From a virus: DNA of 50,656 nucleotides. Of the stretch, positions 27,001 through 32,551 are shown one piece after another. The stretch lies in IMG/VR virus record IMGVR_UViG_3300037805_000715, positions 1 through 50,656 of that record; one strand, written 5' to 3'. A model generated the notes under the pieces. It searched no databases, was not told the origin of the DNA, and worked only from the letters and a program-made list of their open reading frames with translations. Both the position numbers and the translations under genes were made by a program. Position 1 is the stretch's first letter, and each line of letters opens with the position of its first letter.

Positions 27001-28460
27001 TCTTTCGCGGAAACCTCGACAGGGTCCGAGCTCTTCGGCTGTATCGCCTTAACTACGTCGCGCTTTGCGACGAGCTTTCCGCGCTTGTTGGTCGTGTACT
27101 CGTCTGCGAAGGCGACCGTCTTGTCGTACAGGTCTACCGGCGTCACAAAACGCTCTTTCCCCGTCCGCGCGTCTATGACCTTGATCGCGGCCTCGTTACC
27201 GATCTTCTTGGCACCAATACTCAGGTGTGTGGTGACACCACTTCGACTACCTTCTGGCGTGTACACCGGATCGACGAAACCCATCTGCGAGGCGTCGATC
27301 CCCTTTGCTGCGTTGGTGATTGCCTGCTCTGAGCCGATGCCGCCCGTGCCCATCAGCGTCAGCCTTAGGTGCCCGCCAAGCATGTGGATCGGGTTGTTCT
27401 GGTCGGGCTGCTGCGCCAGGTCAGACATCGTGAAGAACGACTTGACTGGAACCTGGAAAAGGGTCCGGTCCACGATCCCGCGAATGTCGCCAGCAGCGGC
27501 CTTTCGATCGAAGCCGTTGGCCAACTTCCGGTTGATGCCGCGGCTGGAGTTGCGCAGCCGCTCGGGGATGTGATCTGAGATGTCCCAGAGCGCCTTGAAC
27601 CTGTACGAGTCGCGGTTGTCCGGCTCGGCCGTCCCTCGGTTGATGTTGAGCAGTTTCGTAGAGGCGGCGAGAAGTGCAGAGCCGTCCACGGTCGTGTGGG
27701 GCTTCCCTAGCGTGATCTTCGTGGTGTCTGGGAGAAGTTCCGTCGCGCCGAGGGCCTCTCGGATGATCTCCTCCTGAGACTGTCCGGTGGCGGGGGCGTT
27801 GGCGTACCCGCGAGGACCAACTGCCCTAACCATCTTCTCCAGAGCACCAGTCGTGCGGTGTGCGTCAATCTCGGCCATGGCCTCTGCGCCCCATGCCTTC
27901 TTGATCTCGGCGTCAGACACGCCGAGCGCGCGCAGGACAGGCATCAGCGGGACATTGATAGTTCCGTACCGGAGCAAGAACCGCTTCCGCTCGGGTTCGA
28001 ACTGCATCGAGAAGCCGCGCCCCTTGACCAAGTTGAACTGCGACTCGAGCTCGCCGTTAGCCTTACGCCGTGCGTACACTCCGCTTTTGAGGCGGGTCTG
28101 GTTGTCAGGCTGGTACTCGGTTCCGTCGATGATGTACGAGTACCGCTTCGTGATGTGCGGCAGCTTCAGGACAGACATGCCCTTTTTCTCGGCCACTACG
28201 CGTGAGGTGGCTTTGTCGATGATCTTGAAGTCGCCCGCAATCGGAGAGGCCCACGTGCGCTTTGTCATGCGCGCCTTGTACTGCGCGTCGAGGTCGTCTA
28301 CGCGTAGGTCCTTCGTAGCGCGAACGTTAGACACCTCAAGGCGGTACTTCTCTGTCTCGAACGGGAAGTATCGTTCAATTTCCTTGATTGTGCCGCTCAG
28401 CAGAGCCGCCGCCGTAGGGCGCGGGTTGAGCTTGTTTAGCACTAGGGGCTTCTCAGACAT
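21048..28460 (-). CDS. Single-chain beta-beta' RNA polymerase with intein
   Basis: 2,470 codons; about 2,115 residues after intein removal. The N-terminal half is RpoB-like up to FGGGDGAQRFGELGLYSMLA near residue 1330. The C-terminal half is RpoC-like: GGLFDAKITGG...RWAHIEL, the catalytic NADFDGD at 1794-1800, the second zinc site (DDCGT, then CEAKKGLCGTCYG) and AGQTIGERGTQLSMKAFHTGG. The first RpoC zinc module is absent: GGLFD leads directly to RWAHIEL without CxC...CxxC. Lys residues of GDK and GNKG flank the intein site. GGAGG precedes the ATG. It probably transcribes phage genes; no alpha, omega or sigma gene is visible in the window. Confidence 0.95.
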   Translation of the reverse strand: MSEKPLVLNKLNPRPTAAALLSGTIKEIERYFPFETEKYRLEVSNVRATKDLRVDDLDAQYKARMTKRTWASPIAGDFKIIDKATSRVVAEKKGMSVLKLPHITKRYSYIIDGTEYQPDNQTRLKSGVYARRKANGELESQFNLVKGRGFSMQFEPERKRFLLRYGTINVPLMPVLRALGVSDAEIKKAWGAEAMAEIDAHRTTGALEKMVRAVGPRGYANAPATGQSQEEIIREALGATELLPDTTKITLGKPHTTVDGSALLAASTKLLNINRGTAEPDNRDSYRFKALWDISDHIPERLRNSSRGINRKLANGFDRKAAAGDIRGIVDRTLFQVPVKSFFTMSDLAQQPDQNNPIHMLGGHLRLTLMGTGGIGSEQAITNAAKGIDASQMGFVDPVYTPEGSRSGVTTHLSIGAKKIGNEAAIKVIDARTGKERFVTPVDLYDKTVAFADEYTTNKRGKLVAKRDVVKAIQPKSSDPVEVSAKDVDYVIRSGASMLSVATNLVPFLPSDQSGRAGMADRHLEQTVSLVNREEPLVQVASSSSDPNMSSWEKILGRTSAHFSKVKGTVVRVEPTKIVVRDGKGKEHAEPLYRNFPLNEKKSFLNSEPSVEVGDKVDVGDLLADTNFTRGGTLSMGVNMKVAFLPFKGLVFEDGIVVSETGSKKLTSMHMHKKSEFLGRETEVNTEKFRALYPGHISNDNAEKLEDGVVKVGETLRPGDVIAAILEKKNPTKEQLILKGVHRSLVKPYKDASITWDKPYSGEVVAVTRHGRELKIHIRTEEPVDIGDKLCFDAQTDVLTRAGWKPVSEVTLEDEVCTLIDGHRIVYSAPSELHSYAHGGRMYRIQSQQVDQFVTSAHRMFVQRRGRDEFELLPAEEIAGKRVRYKKDGDWLGESPDAIRFAPERVAAGRGGVGTRLIAEKEMPLQTYMLLLGAYLADGNIVNQPSSGSYGIAITKYKEPHRTQLLDALRDHGVKFSEGSNGQKVVIYSKQLMQHFVQFGHAHEKFIPEWVFDCTRKDLEILFAWLMWGDGHTRHNKPICYTTTSRQLADDVQRLCLHIGKAANIKFTEASEGVIKGVLYDFRPRYSVRVINKKLTPQVNHGHVHQQNSQTEEFVEDYTGEVYCVTVPGHVLYVRRNGKPCWSGNSGRHGNKGVVTAVLPDEEMPHDADGNAIEIIMNPSGVPGRINLGQVLETNLGKAALASGDIMQVSSFADTEGRMIARAAPKTVKVKGHWRLVQTAKGKKRIWIKPYEYDVGYAGMVQKIMDEVGVSDTEDLFDPVTGQKLEDVMVGQQYVIKQTHQSEKKLTARAHGYGHSYDINNVPRSSFGGGDGAQRFGELGLYSMLAHGAVNNIRDAATYKSDRTQEAVWDAIQTGQLPPAPKSAFAYAKFLAYLNVLGVDVEKNGHELTVLPLTDKQITEMSSGALSHPERMVRGKDLAPEEGGLFDAKITGGPGGKRWAHIELKEAIPNPVFERSILALLGLRGKDFDAIMSGSAGINESGKVSDTAKVKGARAIVEALQGLDKQDREQLILKYKKEIEHTRGTKRNLARKRVKFLSSLERAGMSAEEAYTLHNIPVLPPHYRPITAMTSGDLNVDGLNGLYREVALLNGARRDSDGVLPRKDLDGLTMDVYDAVEALMGVSPPSAPGTLTDGTSRPPGVMTILSGRTSPKNSYFHRKLLDRKQDLSMRAVIVPDMDLHLDEVGLPRKAADKIFRPFVVRELVKMGQSPLEARAEIKKQTPLATRALQVAMDKRPVLFKRDPVLHKFGIMGFKAKLVDGKAIHIHPLVTSGFNADFDGDAMAIFVPMGKGAVDEAYRMMPSKNLFSPATGQVMYQPTLEGQLGLFLMSQWGDDTGKSFSSQAAALREARAGKLKMTDVITAGGVKTTAGRIAMSQALPEKARSAALLSDPTRVMDKDTLQASLRSVALNAPLQFAETADKIKDLGFGHSYDIGFSFTMKDFQALRSIRAKHFASAKSKIAAFPKSLTGAAKDAKIIEIYTQATDDLDVDARAHLRATGNKLFQMTEAGVKPSWSQLRQMLVAPMLLTNSEGRTIPVPVERSYSEGLSSAGYWTAAAGARKGLIEKVQSVSEPGALSKQIVNTTIPYVVTVDDCGTKNGIVLPKMDRDITGRALYRDITVQGSTFKAGTIVTPGIMSRIRTDLKIKDVPVRSVHKCEAKKGLCGTCYGTTESGKKIEVGANIGILAGQTIGERGTQLSMKAFHTGGVAGAGSAVMGGLARVTQLLKMPKILPNKAKLADLAGTVDRIEDDPMGGKSVYIGGTKHYTLGGKALKVKKGDIVRKGDALTGGPIDPRELLERTNIGRVQSYLTHELATVYEKEGIKRRNVEVVIKSLTDLGVVNSAGEVGDDAGIISGDYIQLSAARTLNKNPGKRSPIKVTPVLRGVETLALDRTTDWLARMQYRNLRETLTSASNEGWSSDIHGVHPVPGIVFSKEFGKAVEGKDGVKSPY
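25026..26090 (-). mobile_element. LAGLIDADG intein in the RNA polymerase catalytic site
   Basis: 355 residues in frame, polymerase residues 791-1145. It begins at Cys (CFDAQTDVLT), has block B TSAHRMFV, two LAGLIDADG-like motifs (LLGAYLADGN and FAWLMWGDGH), a KFIPEWVF block D and a C-terminal VYCVTVPGHVLYV block. It ends SGN before Ser+1. The usual penultimate His is Gly. Removal joins VDIGDKL to SGRHGNKG, restoring the invariant RpoB GDKxxGRHGNKG segment. All splicing blocks and both homing-endonuclease motifs look intact, so it may still be mobile. Confidence 0.95.
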
Positions 28461-28493
28461 TTTCTGCCTCCACCGTTGGTAATGTTCTACTGC

Positions 28494-28499
28494 ATTGTA
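28494..28499 (-). promoter_or_regulatory. Leftward -10 TACAAT for the RNA polymerase gene
   Basis: TACAAT on the minus strand, 34 bases upstream of the ATG at 28460 and 14 bases beyond operator copy 5, which therefore overlaps the -35 region. Confidence 0.55.
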
Positions 28500-28513
28500 G
28501 CTGAGGGGCGTCG

Positions 28514-28532
28514 ATTATCACGCTGTGATAAT
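28514..28532. promoter_or_regulatory. Operator-like palindrome, copy 5 (RNA polymerase promoter)
   Basis: ATTATCACGCTGTGATAAT, symmetry extended by CG on each side. It lies between the divergent RNA polymerase gene and the small plus-strand genes, positioned to control the leftward promoter. Confidence 0.85.
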
Positions 28533-28574
28533 CGGTTACGCGCAGGCGCCTACCACAAAATGCACCTCGAGTCT

Positions 28575-28587
28575 GGCATAAGAATAC
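28575..28587 (+). promoter_or_regulatory. GGCATAAGAATAC promoter motif
   Basis: A GGYATAAGAA family motif about 39 bases upstream of the small ORF at 28626, same strand. Confidence 0.5.
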
Positions 28588-28625
28588 TACGGGGGACACT
28601 AACTACCACCCCCGCTAGGAGACCC

Positions 28626-28715
28626 ATGAAGCGTCTATACTCTTGCACAATGACCGACGAACGCAACAGCACTGACGAGCTATCCGAGGCCGCGGATGCC
28701 GGTTCGTCGCGCTAA
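28626..28715 (+). CDS. Very small ORF, possible leader peptide
   Basis: 29 codons (MKRLYSCTMTDERN...), with AGGAG well spaced before the ATG and the downstream gene's AGGAGG overlapping its stop. Acidic, Ser-rich. It may be a true micro-protein or a translated leader for the zinc protein at 28725; only the ribosome site supports it. Confidence 0.4.
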   Translation: MKRLYSCTMTDERNSTDELSEAADAGSSR

Positions 28716-28724
28716 GGAGGCCGT

Positions 28725-28976
28725 GTGGTTGGATCCGACGTCAAGCCCGCGTACTGCGCCATAAACCGCAAGGCCGGCGGGTGTACCTACCCGTCGCACT
28801 GCGGCGCCTGCCCGTTCTACACACGGGCTATTGGCGAGGCGTACACGTTCATGTGCCCCAGGTGCCTGCTCTCCGTAGCGTACGAGGACGCTCGTCCGTA
28901 CTATGACTCCGGGGAGTGCGGTAGGTGCCGCCAGGTGGGTGTGCGTGTGTTGACTGCCGTATTCCAGGACACGTAA
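28725..28976 (+). CDS. Cysteine-rich zinc-finger protein
   Basis: 83 residues with nine cysteines: C...C, then CGAC, CPRC and CGRC pairs, consistent with two zinc knuckles. Starts at GTG with AGGAGG four bases upstream. Together with the small ORF before it, it forms a minimal operator-promoter-gene-terminator unit between the RNA polymerase and portal genes. Function unknown; a transcription-related role would fit its position but is inference. Confidence 0.75.
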   Translation: MVGSDVKPAYCAINRKAGGCTYPSHCGACPFYTRAIGEAYTFMCPRCLLSVAYEDARPYYDSGECGRCRQVGVRVLTAVFQDT

Positions 28977-28979
28977 AAG

Positions 28980-29005
28980 ATAGGGGGGAACGCCCCCTAT
29001 TTTTT
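28980..29005 (+). terminator. Rho-independent terminator
   Basis: ATAGGGGG pairs with CCCCCTAT around a short loop, followed by TTTTT to 29005. It separates the zinc protein gene from the convergent portal gene; the A run on the other side makes it potentially bidirectional. Confidence 0.9.
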
Positions 29006-29007
29006 AC

Positions 29008-30870
29008 CTACGACTTCTTCGCCCCCTGCAGCGCGCTTAGCTCCAGCGACACGAGCCTCCCGACGGACGGGGACAGCTTCATGATGCGCGCCAGAATAGT
29101 CTTCTGGCGTGCGGGCTTCATCTTGACGAGCTGTGCCGAGAGGTCACGCGCTTGCCGCGCCGCCTGCGCCTGCAGCACCTCACGTGTTGGTGGCGGTGGC
29201 GGTGGCGGGAGCATACCCACCTGCTGGCTCGGGTCCATCTGCGGTGGCGCTTGCTGCTGGCTCGGGTCCACCTGCTGGGGCGCCTGCTGTTGGCCCGGAC
29301 CCTGCTGGGGCGCCTGCTGTTGGCTTGGGTCCGGCTGCCCCATACCTACGGACTGCATGAGGCCCTGCACGGCGATCTGACCCTTGGCCTGGATCAGCTG
29401 TGCGCTTGTCTGCGCCTTCGCCTGGGACTCTGCCTCGTTTGCGGCGAGGGCTGACTGCTCCTCCATCTCTTTCGCGACGGTCTCCTTCTCCTGGGCGTAG
29501 TCGATCCCGTACTTCTCGCTGAACGTCTTCTTGGAGATCACACGCTGCCCCACGAGGTTCAGGTCGAAACCCATCCGCGCGGTGTCGTCGGCCATACGGA
29601 ATGGGGCGTACTTGGGCTTCGCTGGGGGCCAGCCGGTCGCCTCAGACACGTGCCTTACGTAGAATTCCGCAAACCCCATCTGCTCGACGCGTACACCGTA
29701 GAACTCGTTCTCCAGTGCGCGCATGTTCACAGAAGCTGCCGTGTAGTGCACGTCTCCGTAGTAGAAGCTGGCAGGCACACCCATCCCTGAGATGATGCCC
29801 TCAATGTACAGGCGTAGCTCCTGGTGCAGCAGCATGCTGCGTCCTGAGCCACCCACCTGCTGGTACCCGAGCGGGAACCCTGTGATGACTACACGGTTGG
29901 AGTCTTTGCGCCAAAGACGTACTTGTGTCTCGACCTCCCGCTTCCAGTCGGACAGGTTTGCCAGCGCGTATACGTTGTTGGCCTCTGTGGTGACCATCGG
30001 GAACAGAACGCGCATCGGAACAATATGTTCAAGCGCGACGGCCTCCTGACTCTTCATCAGGATTTTGATAAAGAACAGGTCCTGGAGCACAGGTGCGATC
30101 AGAGGGACACCCGCGGTGCCGTCGCTGAACACGATGTCGTCATCGGAGATCGACGTGCGCTCGCTGACAAACACATGCTCCGGGCGGAGCAGGATCAGCC
30201 GCTTATGTCGGGCCGCGTTCAGGTACACGTTCGGAACGGACTGGATCACAGACTTGATCCCAGATTGGATCTGTCGGCGCAGCTTGTCGGGTAGCTTGAA
30301 GAAGTAGGAGCCGTCGCCCGTGTAAGGGTCCTTACGCGTGATGATGTGGCGCGGGTTCAGTCGAACGAAACGCACGCTCCCCTCACCCAGCTGCTGCACG
30401 TCGACCGGCTGGGCCACGCCGAGGGTATTGCACTCCTGACAGTCGAGGTGAAACTGGTACCCGCGCCAGCTGTAGCGCACCTCAGTGATCGGCTTGCGCG
30501 CGTTACAGTTACTGCACACCAGGTGCTTTTTGAACTTCCTACGCGCCACCGTAACGGCGAGCCCATAGGCGTACCTGTCCTGGTTGTGCCCGACCTGGTG
30601 CGCACGCAGCTTCACCGCGCGGGCTACGCGGGCGTACTGCTCCCCTGACTGGTCATCTTTCCCCGAGAAGGAGAGTTCCGTGACGGGGTACGCCGCGAGC
30701 TTCCGGATCGTCGTGTGAATCGGACCAGAGTACTTCGCGTAGTAGTTACAGTACTCGAGCAGCTCGGCGTGTGTCCGAGGCTCGTACATCTTCGCGACGT
30801 TGAAGAACGGCGATGGGTACAGTTCCGCGTCTCCGGGACGTCCTGGGCTTAGGGCGCTCGTACTCGACAT
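29008..30870 (-). CDS. Putative portal protein with zinc-ribbon insertion
   Basis: 620 residues from ATG 30870 (MSSTSALS), with AAGGCGG upstream. Portal-like features: an N-terminal region with YYAKYSGPIHTTIRKLAAYPVT, a central LLRPEHVFVSERTSISDDDIVFSDG and IMKSQEAVALEHIVPMRVLFP-like segment, and a helical Gln/Ala-rich C-terminus. A CSNC (119-122)...CQEC (144-147) zinc ribbon interrupts the N-terminal domain. The tail holds a PSQQQAPQQ repeat and a polyproline run. Portals form the dodecameric DNA gate of the head. Identification is by pattern; another head-vertex protein is possible. Confidence 0.68.
   Translation of the reverse strand: MSSTSALSPGRPGDAELYPSPFFNVAKMYEPRTHAELLEYCNYYAKYSGPIHTTIRKLAAYPVTELSFSGKDDQSGEQYARVARAVKLRAHQVGHNQDRYAYGLAVTVARRKFKKHLVCSNCNARKPITEVRYSWRGYQFHLDCQECNTLGVAQPVDVQQLGEGSVRFVRLNPRHIITRKDPYTGDGSYFFKLPDKLRRQIQSGIKSVIQSVPNVYLNAARHKRLILLRPEHVFVSERTSISDDDIVFSDGTAGVPLIAPVLQDLFFIKILMKSQEAVALEHIVPMRVLFPMVTTEANNVYALANLSDWKREVETQVRLWRKDSNRVVITGFPLGYQQVGGSGRSMLLHQELRLYIEGIISGMGVPASFYYGDVHYTAASVNMRALENEFYGVRVEQMGFAEFYVRHVSEATGWPPAKPKYAPFRMADDTARMGFDLNLVGQRVISKKTFSEKYGIDYAQEKETVAKEMEEQSALAANEAESQAKAQTSAQLIQAKGQIAVQGLMQSVGMGQPDPSQQQAPQQGPGQQQAPQQVDPSQQQAPPQMDPSQQVGMLPPPPPPPTREVLQAQAARQARDLSAQLVKMKPARQKTILARIMKLSPSVGRLVSLELSALQGAKKS
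29196..29335 (-). repeat. Imperfect Pro/Gln-rich repeat in the portal C-terminus
   Basis: Repeated DPSQQQAPQQ-like units and an eight-proline run, from a degenerate GC-rich DNA repeat. Likely a flexible linker. Confidence 0.75.
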
Positions 30871-30871
30871 G

Positions 30872-31507
30872 TTAGGCCGCCTTCTTTTGGTCTGCGAGCA
30901 GGCGCTTGTCGTACGCCGCAACGAGAGCGTCTAGGCCGAGAGCACGCTCAATTTGAAGCTGCGCTGTGACGCTGGGAGCGGGAGTGCCGGCGACCCGTGC
31001 CGAATGAATCTCCCGAAGAAGCTCTGGGTCGGCGCCGAGCTGAACCAGGTATTTGTGCGGCGACAGCGCATGCTTCCCGACGTACACGTATCCCTCGTAG
31101 AACAGGGCAGCGGCGATGGCCTTCTTAACCTCCTCTGAGAACTCCTGCTCTGGCGAGGCCCTGCGCATGGTGTCAATCGCGTACATTACGCGCGGAACCG
31201 TTGGCGGGAGGATCTCCTCGAAGATGGCGTCTTGCCCGCTCAGCGCCTGCGCAACGTGTGCGAAGATGTCCCAGCGACGCCACGGAACCAATGTGGTGAG
31301 GATCGTGCGCATCGCCTGGATCTTGTTCTCCGTCTGGGGCGGGGCAGCGATGCCGAACTCATCCTCGATCTCCTCCCAGATGGTGCGCGAGTCCCAGGTG
31401 AGGATCTCGTGGCCGAACACACGAATAAGCATGTCCATGATGGCGCTTGGGTGGGCACCGATGTCCTGCAGAAGTTGTGCACGTGCGTGTTTCTGGTGGG
31501 GCGTCAT
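30872..31507 (-). CDS. Hypothetical protein upstream of portal
   Basis: 211 residues from ATG 31507 (MTPHQKHAR), preceded by GAGAG. Helical throughout, ending DALVAAYDKRLLADQKKAA. It ends one base before the portal start codon, so the two are surely co-translated. A head-assembly role (chaperone, adaptor or internal protein) is inferred from this. Family not recognised. Confidence 0.78.
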   Translation of the reverse strand: MTPHQKHARAQLLQDIGAHPSAIMDMLIRVFGHEILTWDSRTIWEEIEDEFGIAAPPQTENKIQAMRTILTTLVPWRRWDIFAHVAQALSGQDAIFEEILPPTVPRVMYAIDTMRRASPEQEFSEEVKKAIAAALFYEGYVYVGKHALSPHKYLVQLGADPELLREIHSARVAGTPAPSVTAQLQIERALGLDALVAAYDKRLLADQKKAA

Positions 31508-31556
31508 TTGGCGGCTCTCGTGAAGCAAGAATCGCAGTTAGCCTACCACACGGCGA

Positions 31557-32474
31557 TCACATGCGCTGGATGCGGTCCTTCATGGGACGCGGTAGAGACT
31601 CGTATACCTCGGAAGGATTATCGCGCAGTTGCTTCGCCACATCCGCGCCGTACACCGCTTTGATCTTGTCCGCGTTCTTCACGAGATGCGCCAGGATGTT
31701 GAAGCCCGCGACCTTCTGCCGCTGGTTCGCAAACACCGTGCGGTAGGCGTCCGGGGCGCCGCAGTCTCCGAACTTTTGGTCGAACGCGTGGAGAACCCGC
31801 GCAGCGTCATCCGCGTCGATCTGCCGCAGTGCAGTCTTCTCCAGAAGACCGTCGAGTACTTTCTGCGCGAGTTCGTCGGAGGCGAATGCGGTCTTACGAT
31901 GCCCGACGTGTGCGCGGAAGCCTGTACCGAACGAGTCCCCGGTGTACTCGGTGATGTGCGGAATGAACTCGGCTGCGGCGGAGAGGTCTGCGCCGTTCGC
32001 AGACGCGACCTTCGCCATGTCGCGGAGCGCGGACGGCCCCATCCGGCGCAGAGAAACTGCGTGCTCCGCGTAAGGGTTCGCTTCGACCCCTGTGCCAAAA
32101 CAGGGGACCACGACAGCGGCGGCACTCGCCACCTTAGGCGTCTGTTTGCGCATGACGACCTCCGGCGCGAAGTGTTGGATACGCGCAACCGCCGTGGCGT
32201 ACACGTCAGCCGGGAGCGCGTCCGCGCACTTCGTTAGGTACACCGCCGCAATCTTTGCAGACGACGTATCAATTAGCGGCATGCGCCGCACAGTGCCCTC
32301 GTCAGAGTGAATCACCACCGCGAAACTTTCGTCGGGCAGCGTGTCGAAGCACATGGATGCGAACTTGTTGATGTACTCCGCGTCGACGATCCCTGTGGCG
32401 CCCAGAACTTCGTGCGCGAACGCTCCGTTGGCGGTGCCCGCGTCTTCGATGCCTTGGTGGCTGTTGGTGGTCAT
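31557..32474 (-). CDS. Hypothetical protein of the portal operon
   Basis: 305 residues from ATG 32474 (MTTNSHQG), with GGAG seven bases upstream; the frame extends further but without a start signal. Mixed alpha/beta in the first half, helical later (DELAQKVLDGLLEKTAL, ILAHLVKNADKIKAVYGADVAKQL). First gene of the three-gene leftward block leading to the portal, so probably a virion or assembly protein. Family not recognised. Confidence 0.75.
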   Translation of the reverse strand: MTTNSHQGIEDAGTANGAFAHEVLGATGIVDAEYINKFASMCFDTLPDESFAVVIHSDEGTVRRMPLIDTSSAKIAAVYLTKCADALPADVYATAVARIQHFAPEVVMRKQTPKVASAAAVVVPCFGTGVEANPYAEHAVSLRRMGPSALRDMAKVASANGADLSAAAEFIPHITEYTGDSFGTGFRAHVGHRKTAFASDELAQKVLDGLLEKTALRQIDADDAARVLHAFDQKFGDCGAPDAYRTVFANQRQKVAGFNILAHLVKNADKIKAVYGADVAKQLRDNPSEVYESLPRPMKDRIQRM

Positions 32475-32500
32475 TGAGCGCTCCACATTTGGTGTGTGCT

Positions 32501-32527
32501 TCGTGGTATAAGCACAAAGATAACCAC
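32501..32527. promoter_or_regulatory. Divergent promoter region with GGTATAAGCA motif
   Basis: GTGGTATAAGCACAAAGATA, ending AACCAC, forms an imperfect inverted repeat. Rightward TATAAG (32507-32512) is 39 bases from the start at 32552; leftward TTATACC could serve the 32474 gene. Confidence 0.5.
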
Positions 32528-32551
32528 CCCATAATATACGTGAGGTCAGAC

